NCBI GenBank assembly: GCA_950106755.1
Contig: OX467090.1
Location: forward strand, 11,407,489-11,471,488
DNA length: 64,000 bases
Source of the DNA: Climacium dendroides
Taxonomy: Eukaryota > Streptophyta > Bryopsida > Hypnales > Climaciaceae
Reading direction: 5' to 3'
The notes below the pieces were generated by a model that did not search any database, had not been told where the DNA came from, and saw only the letters and a list, made by a program, of their open reading frames with translations. Made by a program: the position numbers and the translations under genes. Every line of letters starts with the position of its first letter. Position 1 is the stretch's first letter. Positions 48,021 through 60,479 of this stretch are shown here, one piece after another.

Positions 48021-50619
48021 TTGTGAAGTTTTGAATTTTCTATTAAATGCATGTGCATTCTTGGATTCTCTCATGGTGGCCCAAGTGAAAGACACTTGAA
48101 TATCGTGTATGAATAGGATTTTTTATTCTTCCTTTAAGAGGGTATGTGTTTTTGACACTCTCTTGTTTTTATTTTGATTGATTGTTTGGCTAATAGTTGT
48201 GGCTACACGATGTGTTGTGTATGACAATTTGTAAATACATGACAAAGTCTTATTCTCCAATGTAATCATATTGCTTGTAATAACGGTTTTCCAAACAACA
48301 ATAATTGCTAGAGGAACTATTCAACCTACCTACATGTAATATATAGCTACCTAAATGTCATTGAAGGCACCTTGAAAATCTTTCACACAATATATTGAAC
48401 TTCTACTTCTTCATTGTAGAAATCATGGAACTACCACAAACTAATTGTAAAGCTTAAATAGTTTTTCAGGGCTTATCTTATTTGTTTATAAAGTTGTGAA
48501 CGTGTAAATTGTGAAGTGCCTCAATTTGTCTTGGTTCTTCATTGTCTAAAGCAATGCAATGAAGAACTATGTCCTCTTTGTCTTCAACATTTGCATACTC
48601 CTATGATTCATTGTATATGGCTTTGATGTCATTAAGGTGGCCTCTTCTTGTGACAAGCTTTAATAGTACAATGCATCTATGAGTACATGAACTGGAATTT
48701 GTGTCCATACCTCTCAAGGGGAAACAAAGTCTAGTTGTCACCTACTTACCTCCTCCAATACTTCCACCTCTTTAGTTGTCCACCTAAATTCAATTGACCC
48801 ATTCACCATCTCAATTGATTGACCATGTTTTGGCAACTACAACCAATGGATAGCTATTCCAACATGCACTAAAGTAGTGAGCTCTTATTGTGACCTTCTT
48901 CTTCAAACGGTCCGATAAGGAGCTTTGAAATGAACAGGAAATGGATCTAAAATGGATTGCCAAAAAATGAAGGTATAATTAGATTTGTCAGATATTGGTT
49001 CATACTTCACCAACGGATGGAATAAGAGCCAAAGAGTGTCCATTTCAAAGCTAGGGTATGTTCACTTAATTTTTCTAAATGAAAATTAGTTGCCCAATTG
49101 CATTTTTACAAATGTTAAAAGAAATGAGGGTCTATTTAAGTTTAGTAAGGGTCACTTTTAAGAACCTTGTGTATTACTTTTTGAATGCCGCAATGCTTGT
49201 TTTTCGTCAAGCTATATCTTTTGTTAGGCTACGTGTGTGTGGGTTTCGAAAGGCCTATGATAAAAAATAAGTGCCTACCATAGAAAAATATGAAACTACT
49301 TGTATTAGATTTTTCATCAATTTTTTTAAGGAAAAAATAAGGAAATTTTTTTTTGTATATCTAAAACCCATTAAAAAGGCCCACCAACCTTTAAAATGTT
49401 GCTTTATGAGCACATTACCTTATCAAGATGTACAGGGAAAAAACTGTAGTGGAAAACAACTACCCATTTCCTATGGGTCAAGTCAACTCACATGCCCTTG
49501 GAACTATTGAGCATTGCAAATTGATGCTTGTTGGTACTTTTGAATAGTTCATTACGTAGTTCAAGGGCAACACTAAAGTGGGTACACCCAAAATCACCCT
49601 GTGTGTAAAAGCGCTAGCTAGAAAAGGCACTAAAATGGCTTTGGCATATACAAAGAATGGTCATTCATTTACATAGGCAGTTTTAGAAGTTGTTAGGGTT
49701 TTTATGAAAGAGTTCATGTCAGATTATGGATATCATTAAGAGTCTTTAAGTGACAGCTAAAGCATTTTAGAGGATGATGAGTTAAATGTCACTGATGAGA
49801 GGATGGTGTTATACTTTGGTAGTTTCTTCTACTACTTCTTTATTCCCCAAATTTCTTTCTTTCTTTTTCTTTTTTAATGGTACAATGGCTGAGCATTTGT
49901 GTTCCTTATGACATCTTGTGACGGCCATATTGGGCATGGCCATGCTCTTTTCTAATGTAGTCTATGAGCTCTTTAAGTCAACCTACATGCAAAACTTTGC
50001 AAGCCTACTGTACTCTCATAGTTGCCACAATGACTAAATTGATTGTGCATCTCTTCCTCATGAACACATCTCTTTGATTTTCTACATGGACTAGTCACCA
50101 TTCAGCCTTCACAAGAGCCACAGACCAATTTGTGGTGCTTTTAGGTGTACCCACATTATATTGACATTGTGTTGGCTATTTTTCCTTGGATGTGCATTTC
50201 CAATAGCCTCATTGCCAAACTATACTCTTGCTAGTTTTTCCACCCCATTTTTTGCATATAGTGTGTAATTGAATAATAGGTGCATAATTCCTACTCCACC
50301 AACTACAATGAGAGCTACTAGAGATATTATTTTTTTTATTATATATGTCTCATTTTCCTTATTGCCGACTTTGCAAGCATGCAGGTGCTATTCATGTCTT
50401 CGATCTTTCAGTAACCGAGCCAAAATGAGTTACACCTTGTATGCTTCAAGCTTTAGCTAGGCCCCAATTACATAATTCTCTTGCTTGATTCAAGACTTTT
50501 TCCATTTGGTGAATGGACAATGCATGAGCTATTTGGCCTCAAGTTGATATGCAATTATTGATTGTGATACTTGAGGTGCACAATGTCGTTGTCCTTGTCC
50601 CCATTGTTGTGAAGGACTA
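48021..50619. other. AT-rich intergenic stretch
   Basis: Short open frames (at most 79 codons, 49079-49510) lack family likeness. I see no RNA gene or clear element. Confidence 0.4.
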
Positions 50620-50824
50620 CACTATAAGAAACTTAGAAACCAATGTCTGAGTTGACGTGGTTTTTTTGGACACCCAATGTTGCAAGTGATGTTTTTATGT
50701 TAACAATGATGTTCAATACAATATGAAGATTTTACAGTGGACATCATTGTTGACATAAAAACATCAGTTGCGACATGTGTGTTAAAAAAAAACACGTCAA
50801 CTTAGCCACAGTTTTCTTATAGTG
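50620..50824. mobile_element. 205 bp CACTA-type MITE with 3-bp target duplication
   Basis: It begins CACTATAAGAAAC and ends TTTTCTTATAGTG, giving terminal inverted repeats of the CACTA class. Inner arms also pair (gagttgacgtg against cacgtcaac). The three bases on each side are identical: cta at 50617-50619 and cta at 50825-50827. That is the 3-bp target duplication expected for CACTA (En/Spm) transposition. The interior is itself largely palindromic ('atgtttttatgttaacaatg' against 'attgttgacataaaaacat') and non-coding. Confidence 0.85.
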
Positions 50825-51239
50825 CTATTTGGTACTTGATCCATTCCTTCTAGTTGTGACATTGTCAATTGCCCCCATCTAAGGCCTTTGTAACAAGGGT
50901 CATTTCTAGTATTTAGTACACATTAGCTAAATCCATATGAATTAGAGAACCAAAAATATCTTTGACATTCATTGCACCAGTGGGAAGTTCTATCGATATT
51001 GACAATCACATTATTCAATAAATTTTGGTTTTCTTTATTTTCTAAGGCTTGTATTCTCCTTTAATTTGTTTTAGTTTTCTTCATTACATCATAGATTTCA
51101 ATAGATATTCAAGTAGTAATTCCATTAAATTTGACAATTGAATCACTACTTTCCAATCTTATATGGTCATGAGGACATATAATTCTTTAATTAATTTGAC
51201 ACAAGAAGCCTAATCAAGCTACAAAGCTTGCTACAAAGG

Positions 51240-51596
51240 CATCTCAAACTTAAGGCCTAATGGATTATTAACAAATATTGTACTGATTTAGTGCCTTCAC
51301 CACTACATACTATAATTGCATCGATTACGTGCATTTTTACGCACTGAATCAATGCAAAAACAATGGATATCAATAGCATACAATTTACGTACTTTAACTA
51401 TACGATTGTTGTGTTAAACCTACACAGCAATTGTATAGTTAAAGTACGTAAACTGTATGCTATTGATATCCATTGTTTTTGCATTGATTCAATGCGTAAA
51501 AATGCATGTAATCGATGCAATTATGGTACGTAGTGATGAAGGCACTGAATTAGTATGATATTTGTTAATAATCCGTCAGGCCTTAAGTTTGAGATG
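51240..51596. mobile_element. Near-perfect 357 bp palindrome (foldback element)
   Basis: Left arm 51240-51414 and right arm 51422-51596 are reverse complements over 175 bp with only a handful of mismatches, separated by a 7-base loop. Examples: 'catctcaaacttaaggcct' against 'aggccttaagtttgagatg', and 'atggatatcaatagcata' against 'tatgctattgatatccat'. No target duplication is evident at the arm ends and no reading frame is present. A transcript would form one long, almost continuous stem, so it is a possible small-RNA source; a young foldback transposon is the simplest reading. Confidence 0.85.
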
Positions 51597-52424
51597 GGGA
51601 GAATCCAAGTGGTCTTTGGATAGAACACAAACTTCACTTTTATACAATCACTCTATTAACATTGTCATGTTTTTGAGCTCTAAGATGGTGACATTCAAGT
51701 GCAAAAAAGTTTAGAAACTACAATAACTAATATGTAGATATATACTATTGAACATTATAGATACTTAATCAGTCTAGTTTGAGTTTAAATTTTGAATCCA
51801 GTGACTTCAAAAATATAAAGTGCACATGGGTCACAAGATAATGATGGTATGCATGGCAAAGCTATCTAGTTTTCTTTTGCATCATAGAGTAGCTCCAATA
51901 CTTTCAACTAAACTTTACCACATAAAACTAAAAAGAACAATGTTCAAGAAGACATGAACCCCTATGCTTAAGAAAATTAAACGTCTTCATTGTGATTAAA
52001 ATGTTTTTGGGGATGATTGGAAGAGCTGTGTGTTTCATAGAGATTCAGTTATACAAAACTCATTCACCTCCTTGCCATTCCTATAGTCCCACGTACCATT
52101 GGCATGAGATGAAATTGTACACAGCACCTTTTAAAAAACCTAAAATCAACACAACAATTTCTAACACCAATCCATAACCAACAATTGTTGTTTTGCTTGA
52201 GAGAATGATTTAATAGTCACATTTGACCATTGCACATTGTACCTTGATACTCCAGCTTCTGAAAATCAATCCCTTTTTTTTTGTTAAAATATAGGCTAAT
52301 ATATCTTAAGTCTAAATTATAGGAACACCTATAATTTTGGAATTGGTCGCCCCAACCAAAAATGTCTCCTTTTCCTAAGTGATGTGTGTTATCCAAGTGG
52401 CAATTTGTACACAAAATCCACTTG
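51597..52424. other. AT-rich intergenic stretch
   Basis: No gene or repeat is recognised; short frames only. Confidence 0.4.
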
Positions 52425-53189
52425 CACTACAACAAAATGGGAGTTTGATGACTACAATATATGATTGGTGTGAGTTGTAAAATCTCAAAATATGATTCAT
52501 ACAAGAATCATTATAAATGATATGTATCTAACTGGGTCTAGTCATTACCAACTAGTTGCTTTGGACATGAGTCATATTTATAAATTCAGTTGCTAGGGGT
52601 ATAATTAGCCATATTTTGGCAATATAGCATATATATTGACTATTTTTGGAGGCTTGACTTTTTCTTGATTTGCCCGAGTAAAGAAAAAAAATCCTATGCA
52701 ACATGTGACTTTGTGTAGTTATATTTAAGCTGACATGAAATATAACTATAATAAATCATATTTTGGTTGATGTAGCATATAACTTTGTACAATCATATTC
52801 TTTTTTGATGTGGAATAAGACTCTTGTCAGTCATGTTTTTTTGTTGATTAGAAAAAGCCCCTTGTGAGTTACATTTTTGATTGTAGTAGTAATTCATATA
52901 GATGTCATTGGTAATTTTATGAGTGAACATAGTCATATTTTTGGAAGCACAAAGTTGCATTTGGACATGACTATAAGTATTATAAGACTATATTTAGCCA
53001 TAATTTGTTTAGTGTAAGTTTTGAGATATGACTCAAGCAAATGATATTTTCAATGATTGAGAGTCACATTTCGTAGATTTGTCTAATTATGCGGATTGTG
53101 ATTAGAGTGATTGAAGTCCAAAATAGATTTAGTCATAAATTACAATATATTTGTCATACATTTTGAATGAAAATGACACATTATGGTGA

Positions 53190-53460
53190 TGGAAAGAACA
53201 AGAGGCAAAAAGTGACAAGTGCTAAAAGGTAACAACAAGTAAGAGTGAAGATGCAATAAGAAGTAACAAGAAGAACCAAGAAGCAAAAACTACAAAGCAT
53301 CAAGAAACAAAAGTTAAGATGCAACAAAAGGCAGTAACTAAAAAGCAACAAGAAGCAAATGATAAGAAACAATAAGAAACAATAAATAAAAAGCAAAAAG
53401 AAGTAAGAGCTAAAAGGCAATAAAAGACAAAGAAGAAGAGGCAAAAGAAATAATGACCAG
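53190..53460. repeat. Purine-rich irregular repeat tract
   Basis: About 270 bases of almost pure A/G/C-poor-in-T text built from variants of 'aagaagcaa', 'gcaacaag' and 'gctaaaaggcaa'. It lies inside the probable CACTA element. The minus-strand Leu/Phe/Cys frame over it (53522-53181) is a composition artefact. Confidence 0.6.
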
Positions 53461-54289
53461 GGTTTGAAAATCCTAAAGGGTGATTGTAAGAAAGATTTAC
53501 TATTTTTGTAAAATTTTGTCAAACTAGTTTTGTCTTCCGCTATCGAGTTGAGAGCGGTTTGCCTTAGGAAATCACGGGGATTCTGGCTGCAACTAGATAT
53601 GACTTAGGAATGAAGGATGTTGTAAGACAAGGATGATAAGTAAACTCGTCACTTGCAAATCCATTCCACTAACGAGGATGATGAAGGTGAGTGAACTTTT
53701 CACTCGCAAATTCACCAACCAAGTACAGAATGATGTTGTAGAATAACAAATTTTTATTGTTGTTCGTGAATCTTTGAACTTCGTTTTCAATCTTTAGTCA
53801 AATTTTCTAGTCTTCAGTATTTTGTCTTCAATTTTCAAACTCTTCCTCGTTGGCCTATCCTGTGGTGGCTCTATAAAAGTAAAGGTAAAGATAGGTGATA
53901 AGAACCCACGGCCTCGGACGAATAAAACGGGACGGCCAAACCACGAGTTGACCATCCGAAGGATTGGCTCCTAAATTTCAAACCCACAGTGACCAGGAAG
54001 CGCCTTTCACCAGTGAGAACAACAAATAAAATCGACCATGTGGGTAATCAATCCCATTTCATTGCCACAAACACAAAACGGGGCTAATACTGGATATCCA
54101 CAGAGCCTGCAACTAGTTTACAATGCAAAATTGAAAAACAACAAGCCTCCAAATCCGGCTAGGAATAACAAGCAACAGCACAACACACGAGTCTTTAATC
54201 TTCATGTCTTCAAACTTCAATTCCAACTTCAAATCATCACTTTAAGTCTCCACCTCAACTCCAACTTCAAAACTAAACTTTGAATGAAT

Positions 54290-54910
54290 ACCATCGTTGC
54301 TTCACAACTTCAAATGGAATGAGTGATAGCTCTCTGGAAAGCCAATACAATTTCCTTCACTCCCTATAAATCTAAACTCATTCCAATACTTTGACCAATA
54401 TCTATGACCGTCCAAAGTTTCGGCCTCTAAAAGTGAGGGCAACAAACCCTCCTTCACTCCCACACTCACAACTTACCCATAAATGCTTCAATAACATCGA
54501 ATGATAGCTTCTTAGAAATCTAACAAAATTTCCTACATCCTCTCAAAAATTCAAATCAAACTAACACTCTATTTATCTTTCATAGTCACTCAAAGTTTTG
54601 GCCTCAAGAAAAGAAATACGGCAGACCCTCCTTCACTTCTATTTTCATATCTCACTCATACAAGCTCCAAATAGAATGAGTGATATTTTCTTAGAAAGCT
54701 GACTCAATTTCCTACACTTCCGCCAAATTTCATTGCAAACTAAGAACCTGTCCATCTTTTATGGTCGGTCGAAGTTTCTGCCTTTTAATTTCGAAGGCAA
54801 CGAACCTCCCTCTGCTCAAACTAGCACAACTTTTGATTCACAACTTCAAATCAAACAAGAGAGATCAATTTTTAAAAAAATCACCATAATACACAACTGC
54901 ACCAAATTTC
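54290..54910. repeat. Tandem repeat of about 178 bp, 3.5 copies
   Basis: 'gagtgata.ctctctggaaagcc'-type words recur near 54321, 54500, 54678 and 54857, a spacing of 178-179 bp. Each unit carries 'caatttcct', 'cactc.ctataaatctaaact'-like text, 'gtccaaagtttcggcct' and 'gcaacaaaccctccttcact'. The copies are clearly diverged. The steady period is the main evidence. Confidence 0.65.
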
Positions 54911-55311
54911 ATTTCAAAATTCTCATAACTCACAACACAATGGCCCTCCAAACATTCGGGTCCTTCCCTAAACTCACAACGGGAGAGAAGATGAATAGCC
55001 CACCTTTCTCTCCATCCTATCTTCACTTCAACCACACAAACAAGTGGGGTCAGCCCAAACTCACTCCCAAAACTACTCTAACAATAATTGAGCACTTATT
55101 TGGCCCCACAACTATCTCCTTATTTTTATCTTTGAAGGAAATTCACTTCAAGTTCACCTAGAAGGCAAATCATTTGAATATCTCCCTCCAACTACTTCTC
55201 AAACACAAAATTATTATAGAAAATCACTTCAAATAAGGAATGAAGAACTAAAACTCAACATACATCTATTAGAGGTAAAAAACTAGAGGTAAAAAAACTA
55301 GAATTAAAATA

Positions 55312-55750
55312 TCATTTCATTTGCAAGAATTTGAGGATGCGTTTGATAGTAGCAGCAACGTAATCGGCACAATCCGCCTTAGTTAAAGGGTTGACTGGCC
55401 CCTCTAATCATCGTTGGTGACCACGACTCCCTTCGATACGCCTCATCATGCAATAATACTGCTCAAAGTTTAAACCTTCAAAACATCCTTCAAATGTAAC
55501 TTCACGGCTTCCGGGCTCAACACATTCAACTTGTAATAGAATCACCAATGCTCGAGCATCACGTTGAAGATTGCCGTGCCATCGTTTCTTTACACGAGGT
55601 TGTTTTGGCGGCCGCGAAGGCCCAGCTTCGTCTTCTGGCCGTCTATGTAGCAATGAAAGATTTGGTATCTGTTGTGGCTAATCCGGCAGTTGCGATAAAG
55701 GAAATTCAAACTCTTGCTCCAATTGAGATTCTTCATCTTGGAACTCAAAA
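55312..55750 (-). pseudogene. Broken ORF inside the probable CACTA element, family unknown
   Basis: One minus-strand frame reads protein-like for about 145 codons but has two internal stops (TAG near 55680 and TGA near 55408) before its end TGA at 55312. Segments include ESQLEQEFEFPLSQLPD, AGPSRPPKQPRVKKRW (basic, nuclear-signal-like), LVILLQVECVEPGSREVTFE, FEQYYCMMRRIEGS and NPLTKADCADYVAATIKRIL. Its GC content is above that of its flanks. I do not recognise the family. It may be a remnant of a transposon protein or a captured host fragment. Confidence 0.5.
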
Positions 55751-56069
55751 AAAAACCCTCCAATTCGACATAGTATAATTTAAATGAAAAACAAAGAAAA
55801 ATCAAATCAAATGTGATGAAACTCTCAAGTGAATCATTTTCTTTATAGTTGCCTGTAACAGCAAAGATAAGGTGTCACCTTGAAGCCATCTCAAATGACA
55901 TCATATTTTTTATTACATTATAAATATCAAAATCTATCTAAAATATATAGATCTACATATTTTTACATAGTGCTTGCATTTGCAGCACGACACTGCTATA
56001 ACTTTTGAAGCTTGATTCTTATAACTTTGAAATTTTTTGTGCTTACGTATGTTTTGATTGTAATTATAT

Positions 56070-57550
56070 TTTTTTAATTTAAAAAATCATTTGATATTTA
56101 AAAGTCAATTTTAAAAATTTGTTACACTTTTTGATTTTTTGTTTTTAATACTGAAAATTTTCCAAATTTAATGATGTAGAGCTCAAAATTTGGTGGTCTA
56201 TTTTACACTAGTCAAGCATGTTTTACATTAGGAGCATTAAAAATATATATTATTTTATGTCTTCCATGTTTGTGCAAATAGGCCAAAAAAAAGGCTTCAT
56301 GGTGTGCACACTTCTAACTTTTAAAGGACAAATTGGTGACCATAGAAATCATCCCTTTGATTGCCATATGAATCATTTGCTTACAAATTGCAAAAAGCAC
56401 TCATTAGAAATCAAATTGCTATAGAAGACCTTCCTTTTTCAGAACAAAATTTTTGAGGATGAATTGTTGCACTTTTGTCCTATTAGACGGATTTTTTGTC
56501 ATCCATCAGATATCAAATGTCTTTGTTGATGTTTAAAAGCTAAACACTAAAGATGGTTTCAACTTTATTATTTTGGTGAAATCTCATTACCATCAAATCC
56601 TCACAAATTGCTAATTTTTAGTTTCAGAAATTTCCATTAGATGAGGCTTGTAAAAGGCTGTTTCAAGCCTGTTCCCTTGTTATTCCCCCCGTAGCAAGGA
56701 AATGGCCAACTATTAGGGGAAAAAAAATTCCAAAAAGAAGAAGTTTTTAGAATGAAAAAAAAGTTGAAATTTTTTTTTATTCTTTTTTAAGATGACATGG
56801 CCGGGTCTCGACCACGTTAGCTAGTTGCACTATTGCTGCTGCAATACAATTTAGCGAGTTTCCAGTGCATAATAACTAACAGCCTTCTGGAAGCCTCAAA
56901 TCTCATCTAATGCCTATAATAGTTGATTTATTAAAAATTAGAATGCTGAAATACCCCTTTTGGAGGACATATAGAATTATATGGGGAATTTCATTAAAAT
57001 GGCGAATATTCTATGACTTTGACATACCACAATTCAAATTGGGCGGTTTGAAACCTAGTACACTAATAGATTTAGACTGCTTGGTCTGAACTATGGGAAT
57101 GGCACACAGTGAAAATGGCACATGGAATATCGTCATTTTAATGAAATTCCCCATTTATGGATTAAAAAGAGGTATTTCAACAATTCAATTTTTTATAAAT
57201 CAACCATAGTGAAATTAAAAAACTAAAAATTGGCAATTTGTGAGGACTTGATGGTGATGAGATTTCGCCAAAAGAATGAACTTGAAACCATCTTCAATGT
57301 TTAGCCCTTAAAACATCTAAAATGACATTTGATATACAGTGTATGTGCCATGAAACTTCTTTTTTGGCCTATTTGCACAAAGGTGGAGGTCATAAAATAA
57401 TTTATTTTTGATGCCCTTTATATAGAACATGACCAGCTAGTGTAGCAATAGACCCCCAAAATTTCAGATCTAAATCATTAAATTTGAATGCTCCCTAGTA
57501 CTAAAAAAAAACCCTTCCAAAAGTGTGACAAATTAGAGAAATTGACTTTT
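56070..57550. repeat. Large inverted repeat with nested insertions
   Basis: The left arm (56070-56310 plus 56510-56640) pairs with the right arm (57200-57550). Facing words include 'gtgcaaataggccaaaaaa' with 'ttttttggcctatttgcac', 'aagatggtttcaa' with 'ttgaaaccatctt', and 'catcaaatcctcacaaattg' with 'caatttgtgaggacttgatg'. A family F copy (56310-56510) splits the left arm, and the right arm lacks it. The centre holds a smaller inverted repeat (56950-57180, 'ggggaatttcattaaaatgg' against 'cattttaatgaaattcccc') and the segment shared with 36860-36930. Confidence 0.65.
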
Positions 57551-58071
57551 TAATATACAATGATTTTTTTTAAATTAATAGATTTTTATAATAAAAATCA
57601 AGACATATACAAATACAAGAATATTTCAAGTTCATAAGCATTATGCTCCAAAAGTTATAGTGGAAGACAAAACTAAATTGACAAAACTCTATATAAAATG
57701 GTTGGTCTTTCTTACAATCACCCTAAACAATGGCTTGTCTACATTTTTTGGATTGTTCATATTTTCCTTGGGTGTCTAGAAAAAAAATACTACCATAGAA
57801 ATGTGACTACAAAAATGAATATAGTAAAAATGTGAAACAAATATGACTAGGTGTTTCCTAGACATGTTCCCTATGAAGTATTTTGGCATTTTTTACATGC
57901 ACATATTATACATCCATAAATTATAAGGCCAAAATATGATTATTGACTAATAGTCATATTTGCAATTATATTTTTCTCTAAGGTTTTGGCCTCAAAGAAC
58001 ATGACTGCGAGCAATTGCTAGTCATCTTCAATCATATTTTTATAGTTATAAACGTCCGTTTTGTTGCAGTG

Positions 58072-60129
58072 GTTTATTTCTACTACTTTCACTGATATTG
58101 TATACAAAAATGGGGAGCAAGACTTCTACCAAAATATAAAAGATAAACTTCACATGTTGTAAAAGTGTTTGATAGCCATAGAGCCTAAAAGTCAACTTGA
58201 ATTAAGAGGAGATTGGTAGAGGGATACAACTACTCCTGTACTTGTCTTTACAACACACTACTCTATCAAGAAGAAGACAAAGCACTTCAAACCTACGAGT
58301 GTGCCCTATGCGGTTAATAAAAATAAAAATAATTTTCTAATTCATTAAAGCTTTGATATTCAACAACTTTTACATTGTAATGTGAAATGTTGCGTTTTTG
58401 GTATGAATAGAAAGCTTTATGCATAAAGGAGTAGAAAGGGCTTTGTTTTGTGGCATTTGGACATGCCATGTGAAAGTTATAATTTTTTCAAAATAAAAGA
58501 TAATTTAATTCATTTTTAATTCATAATTTTTTTTGAAATTCAATAACTTTTACACTATAGGTCCAGAAGCTACAAAACAAAGTCTCTCAGTGCACTTAGA
58601 GTTTTTCAATGGTACCAAGAACCCTACCGGAGGCCTTACAATTTCTTAAATTTCAATGTAACAAACAAAACAAATAATACAAACTATCTTAATGGATGGA
58701 TTTTGCAAACAATTGTCTATATATGTGAATGTTATTACTATAATTTTATCCTACCCATCATTCCAATCTTGTCAATCCTAAAATTGGTATGCAATGCTAA
58801 ATTAGGGTGATTTCCTTAGGGTGTCTTCAATAATAGAGTTGGTATACTATGCCTCTAAATAAACTTCAAATGCTTATTGGTTTAATATTAAACTTTGAAA
58901 TTTTTTATAATTGGAAATGCATCCAAAATTACTTTATACAGAGTAATAAGTTAGGATGCCCTAAAAGCAATTCTATTCTAAAAGTAACCCTACTCTAAAA
59001 GCAACCACTAATATAGAGGTAAATTTTTTTTAATGTACTAATAGTTTACATTCAAAAGGGGGCACTTTAGGTGACCATTGTGTTTCAACTTCAAAAATTT
59101 GTAACTAATTCCATAATAGTTAAAAAAATATGAAATGAATTGAGTTAAATACCAATTTCATTTTTTCTCTTATAAAAATTTTGTAAATTTTTTTCTAAAG
59201 AACTTTGTTTCCCCCAAATGCAATCAATCTTAACCCTTAAAGGACATCCATTGTGAAAATGGTCAAACATCATATCTAAGCTTAATTTATCCTTTTAAAT
59301 TGTGTTCAAACAAACAATCTTGTATTTTTATTACTTGAAACTGTGAATTATATATCACTATAAGAAATCTCAATTTATTTTGTGAAAAATTATAATTGTT
59401 ATCATTTTTGTTGCAAAAGTTGAACATAAATAAGTAAAAATAGAAAAACAATCCAAATTATTTGAAGTTTTTTCAAGAGGTAAAAAATAGATGTGGAGAT
59501 TAGTGAGAAAAAAAATTAAAATTGATAATTTCATTTTTTACACCCAAAACAACCACAACAAAGACCTTGAAGTCAAATTTGACTATTAAATCAAATTTAT
59601 TCTCTTATTCAGTTGATTTATAATATTATAATATTTTTTATTATATTTTGAGAACTACATTTTTTATGTATACTATTTTCATCCATAATTTTGATAAAAA
59701 ATCAAATTATTGTGATTTTTCAAAGCTAAAAGAGGAAATAAAATTATATCAATTAGAAAATATATTAGAATAATATGTAATTCTTACCATACATGAAGGG
59801 TAGAATGAAAAACATAATTGTATAATTTAAATTTCAAATCCATTAAAAAAATATATAAATACAAATGAAAAACACACCATATTATGTTATTTGGATTCTA
59901 ACCTATGGAGCTTTCAATTTCAATAACTCTTTCAATTTCTGACATTTTTCAAATGCAGTACAAACAAGACTTGTTAAGCTTTATTTTCTTAGTTTATATC
60001 AAATTCTAAAAATAATTATTTTGAAAGTTACAATCGGGGTTGACCAAGGGAGTCCACTTTTTGGATGCGCAGACCTTAAAGGGTCAAAAAGGTCGCTTCC
60101 AGAGACTACCTTCCAGAAGCTGAATCACG
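58072..60129. other. AT-rich intergenic stretch with a family E copy
   Basis: Family E sequence in inverse orientation lies at about 58540-58690 ('ggtaccaagaaccct', 'aacaaacaaaacaaat'). The remainder up to about 60000 is very AT-rich and holds nothing I can support. Gene-like composition resumes after 60020. Confidence 0.45.
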
Positions 60130-60241
60130 GTCATAGAACCTTCGAAGTCACGGTGAAAGGAACGACGAATCCCGCGGTCACAGGACCCTTGTCCCCGTTC
60201 TTGTAGCTTACTCTCTCCATGTTTCGCTGCACCCGACGCGG
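60130..60241 (+). promoter_or_regulatory. Probable 5' UTR exon and promoter-proximal region of the guanylyl cyclase gene
   Basis: The GC content rises sharply here, and a good donor (gcgg|gtgaga, exon end 60241) follows. I infer a non-coding first exon spliced to an acceptor just before the ATG at 62346, giving a leader intron of about 2 kb that contains the tandem array. No transcript evidence is available, and the exon start is a guess. Confidence 0.35.
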
Positions 60242-60479
60242 GTGAGATCCGTCGTTTGGGCGTTCGATCGATTTCATTCCTGGATTTGGAACTTCTGGTG
60301 CAATTGGATGAGGTACGTGATTCGCACGACTTGCAATTGGTGTTGGTTTCCTCATTTCTGCTACAAATTGCGCTCTCTGTCAGTGAATTTCGTGGTGTGT
60401 TGCGCTTGCTGCTTCTCTCTGCGTGCGATTTGGATTCGTAGTGTTTCGCATGCAATCTTTGGTAAAGTCGCCATGTTCA

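Larger units (their letters stand above)
52425..58071. mobile_element. Probable degenerate CACTA transposon, 5.6 kb, with nested repeats
   Basis: The left end CACTACAACAAAATGGGAG and the right end (reverse complement CACTGCAACAAAACGGACG) match at 15 of 19 bases. Similarity continues inward (GTTT, ACTA, ATATG). Next to both ends are many short 'catatttt/aaaatatg' motifs in opposite orientation (52440-53160 and 57780-58050), as in subterminal repeats of CACTA elements. The interior holds a purine tract, a 178 bp tandem repeat, a broken ORF on the minus strand and a nested inverted repeat. The flanking triplets differ (ttg and gtt), so no target duplication supports the ends. No transposase domain is recognisable. 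Confidence 0.5.

Noticed and set aside
53181..53522. 113-codon minus-strand frame rich in Leu, Phe and Cys, like a membrane protein
   Set aside because: It is the complement of a purine-rich low-complexity tract; composition alone gives the hydrophobic pattern.
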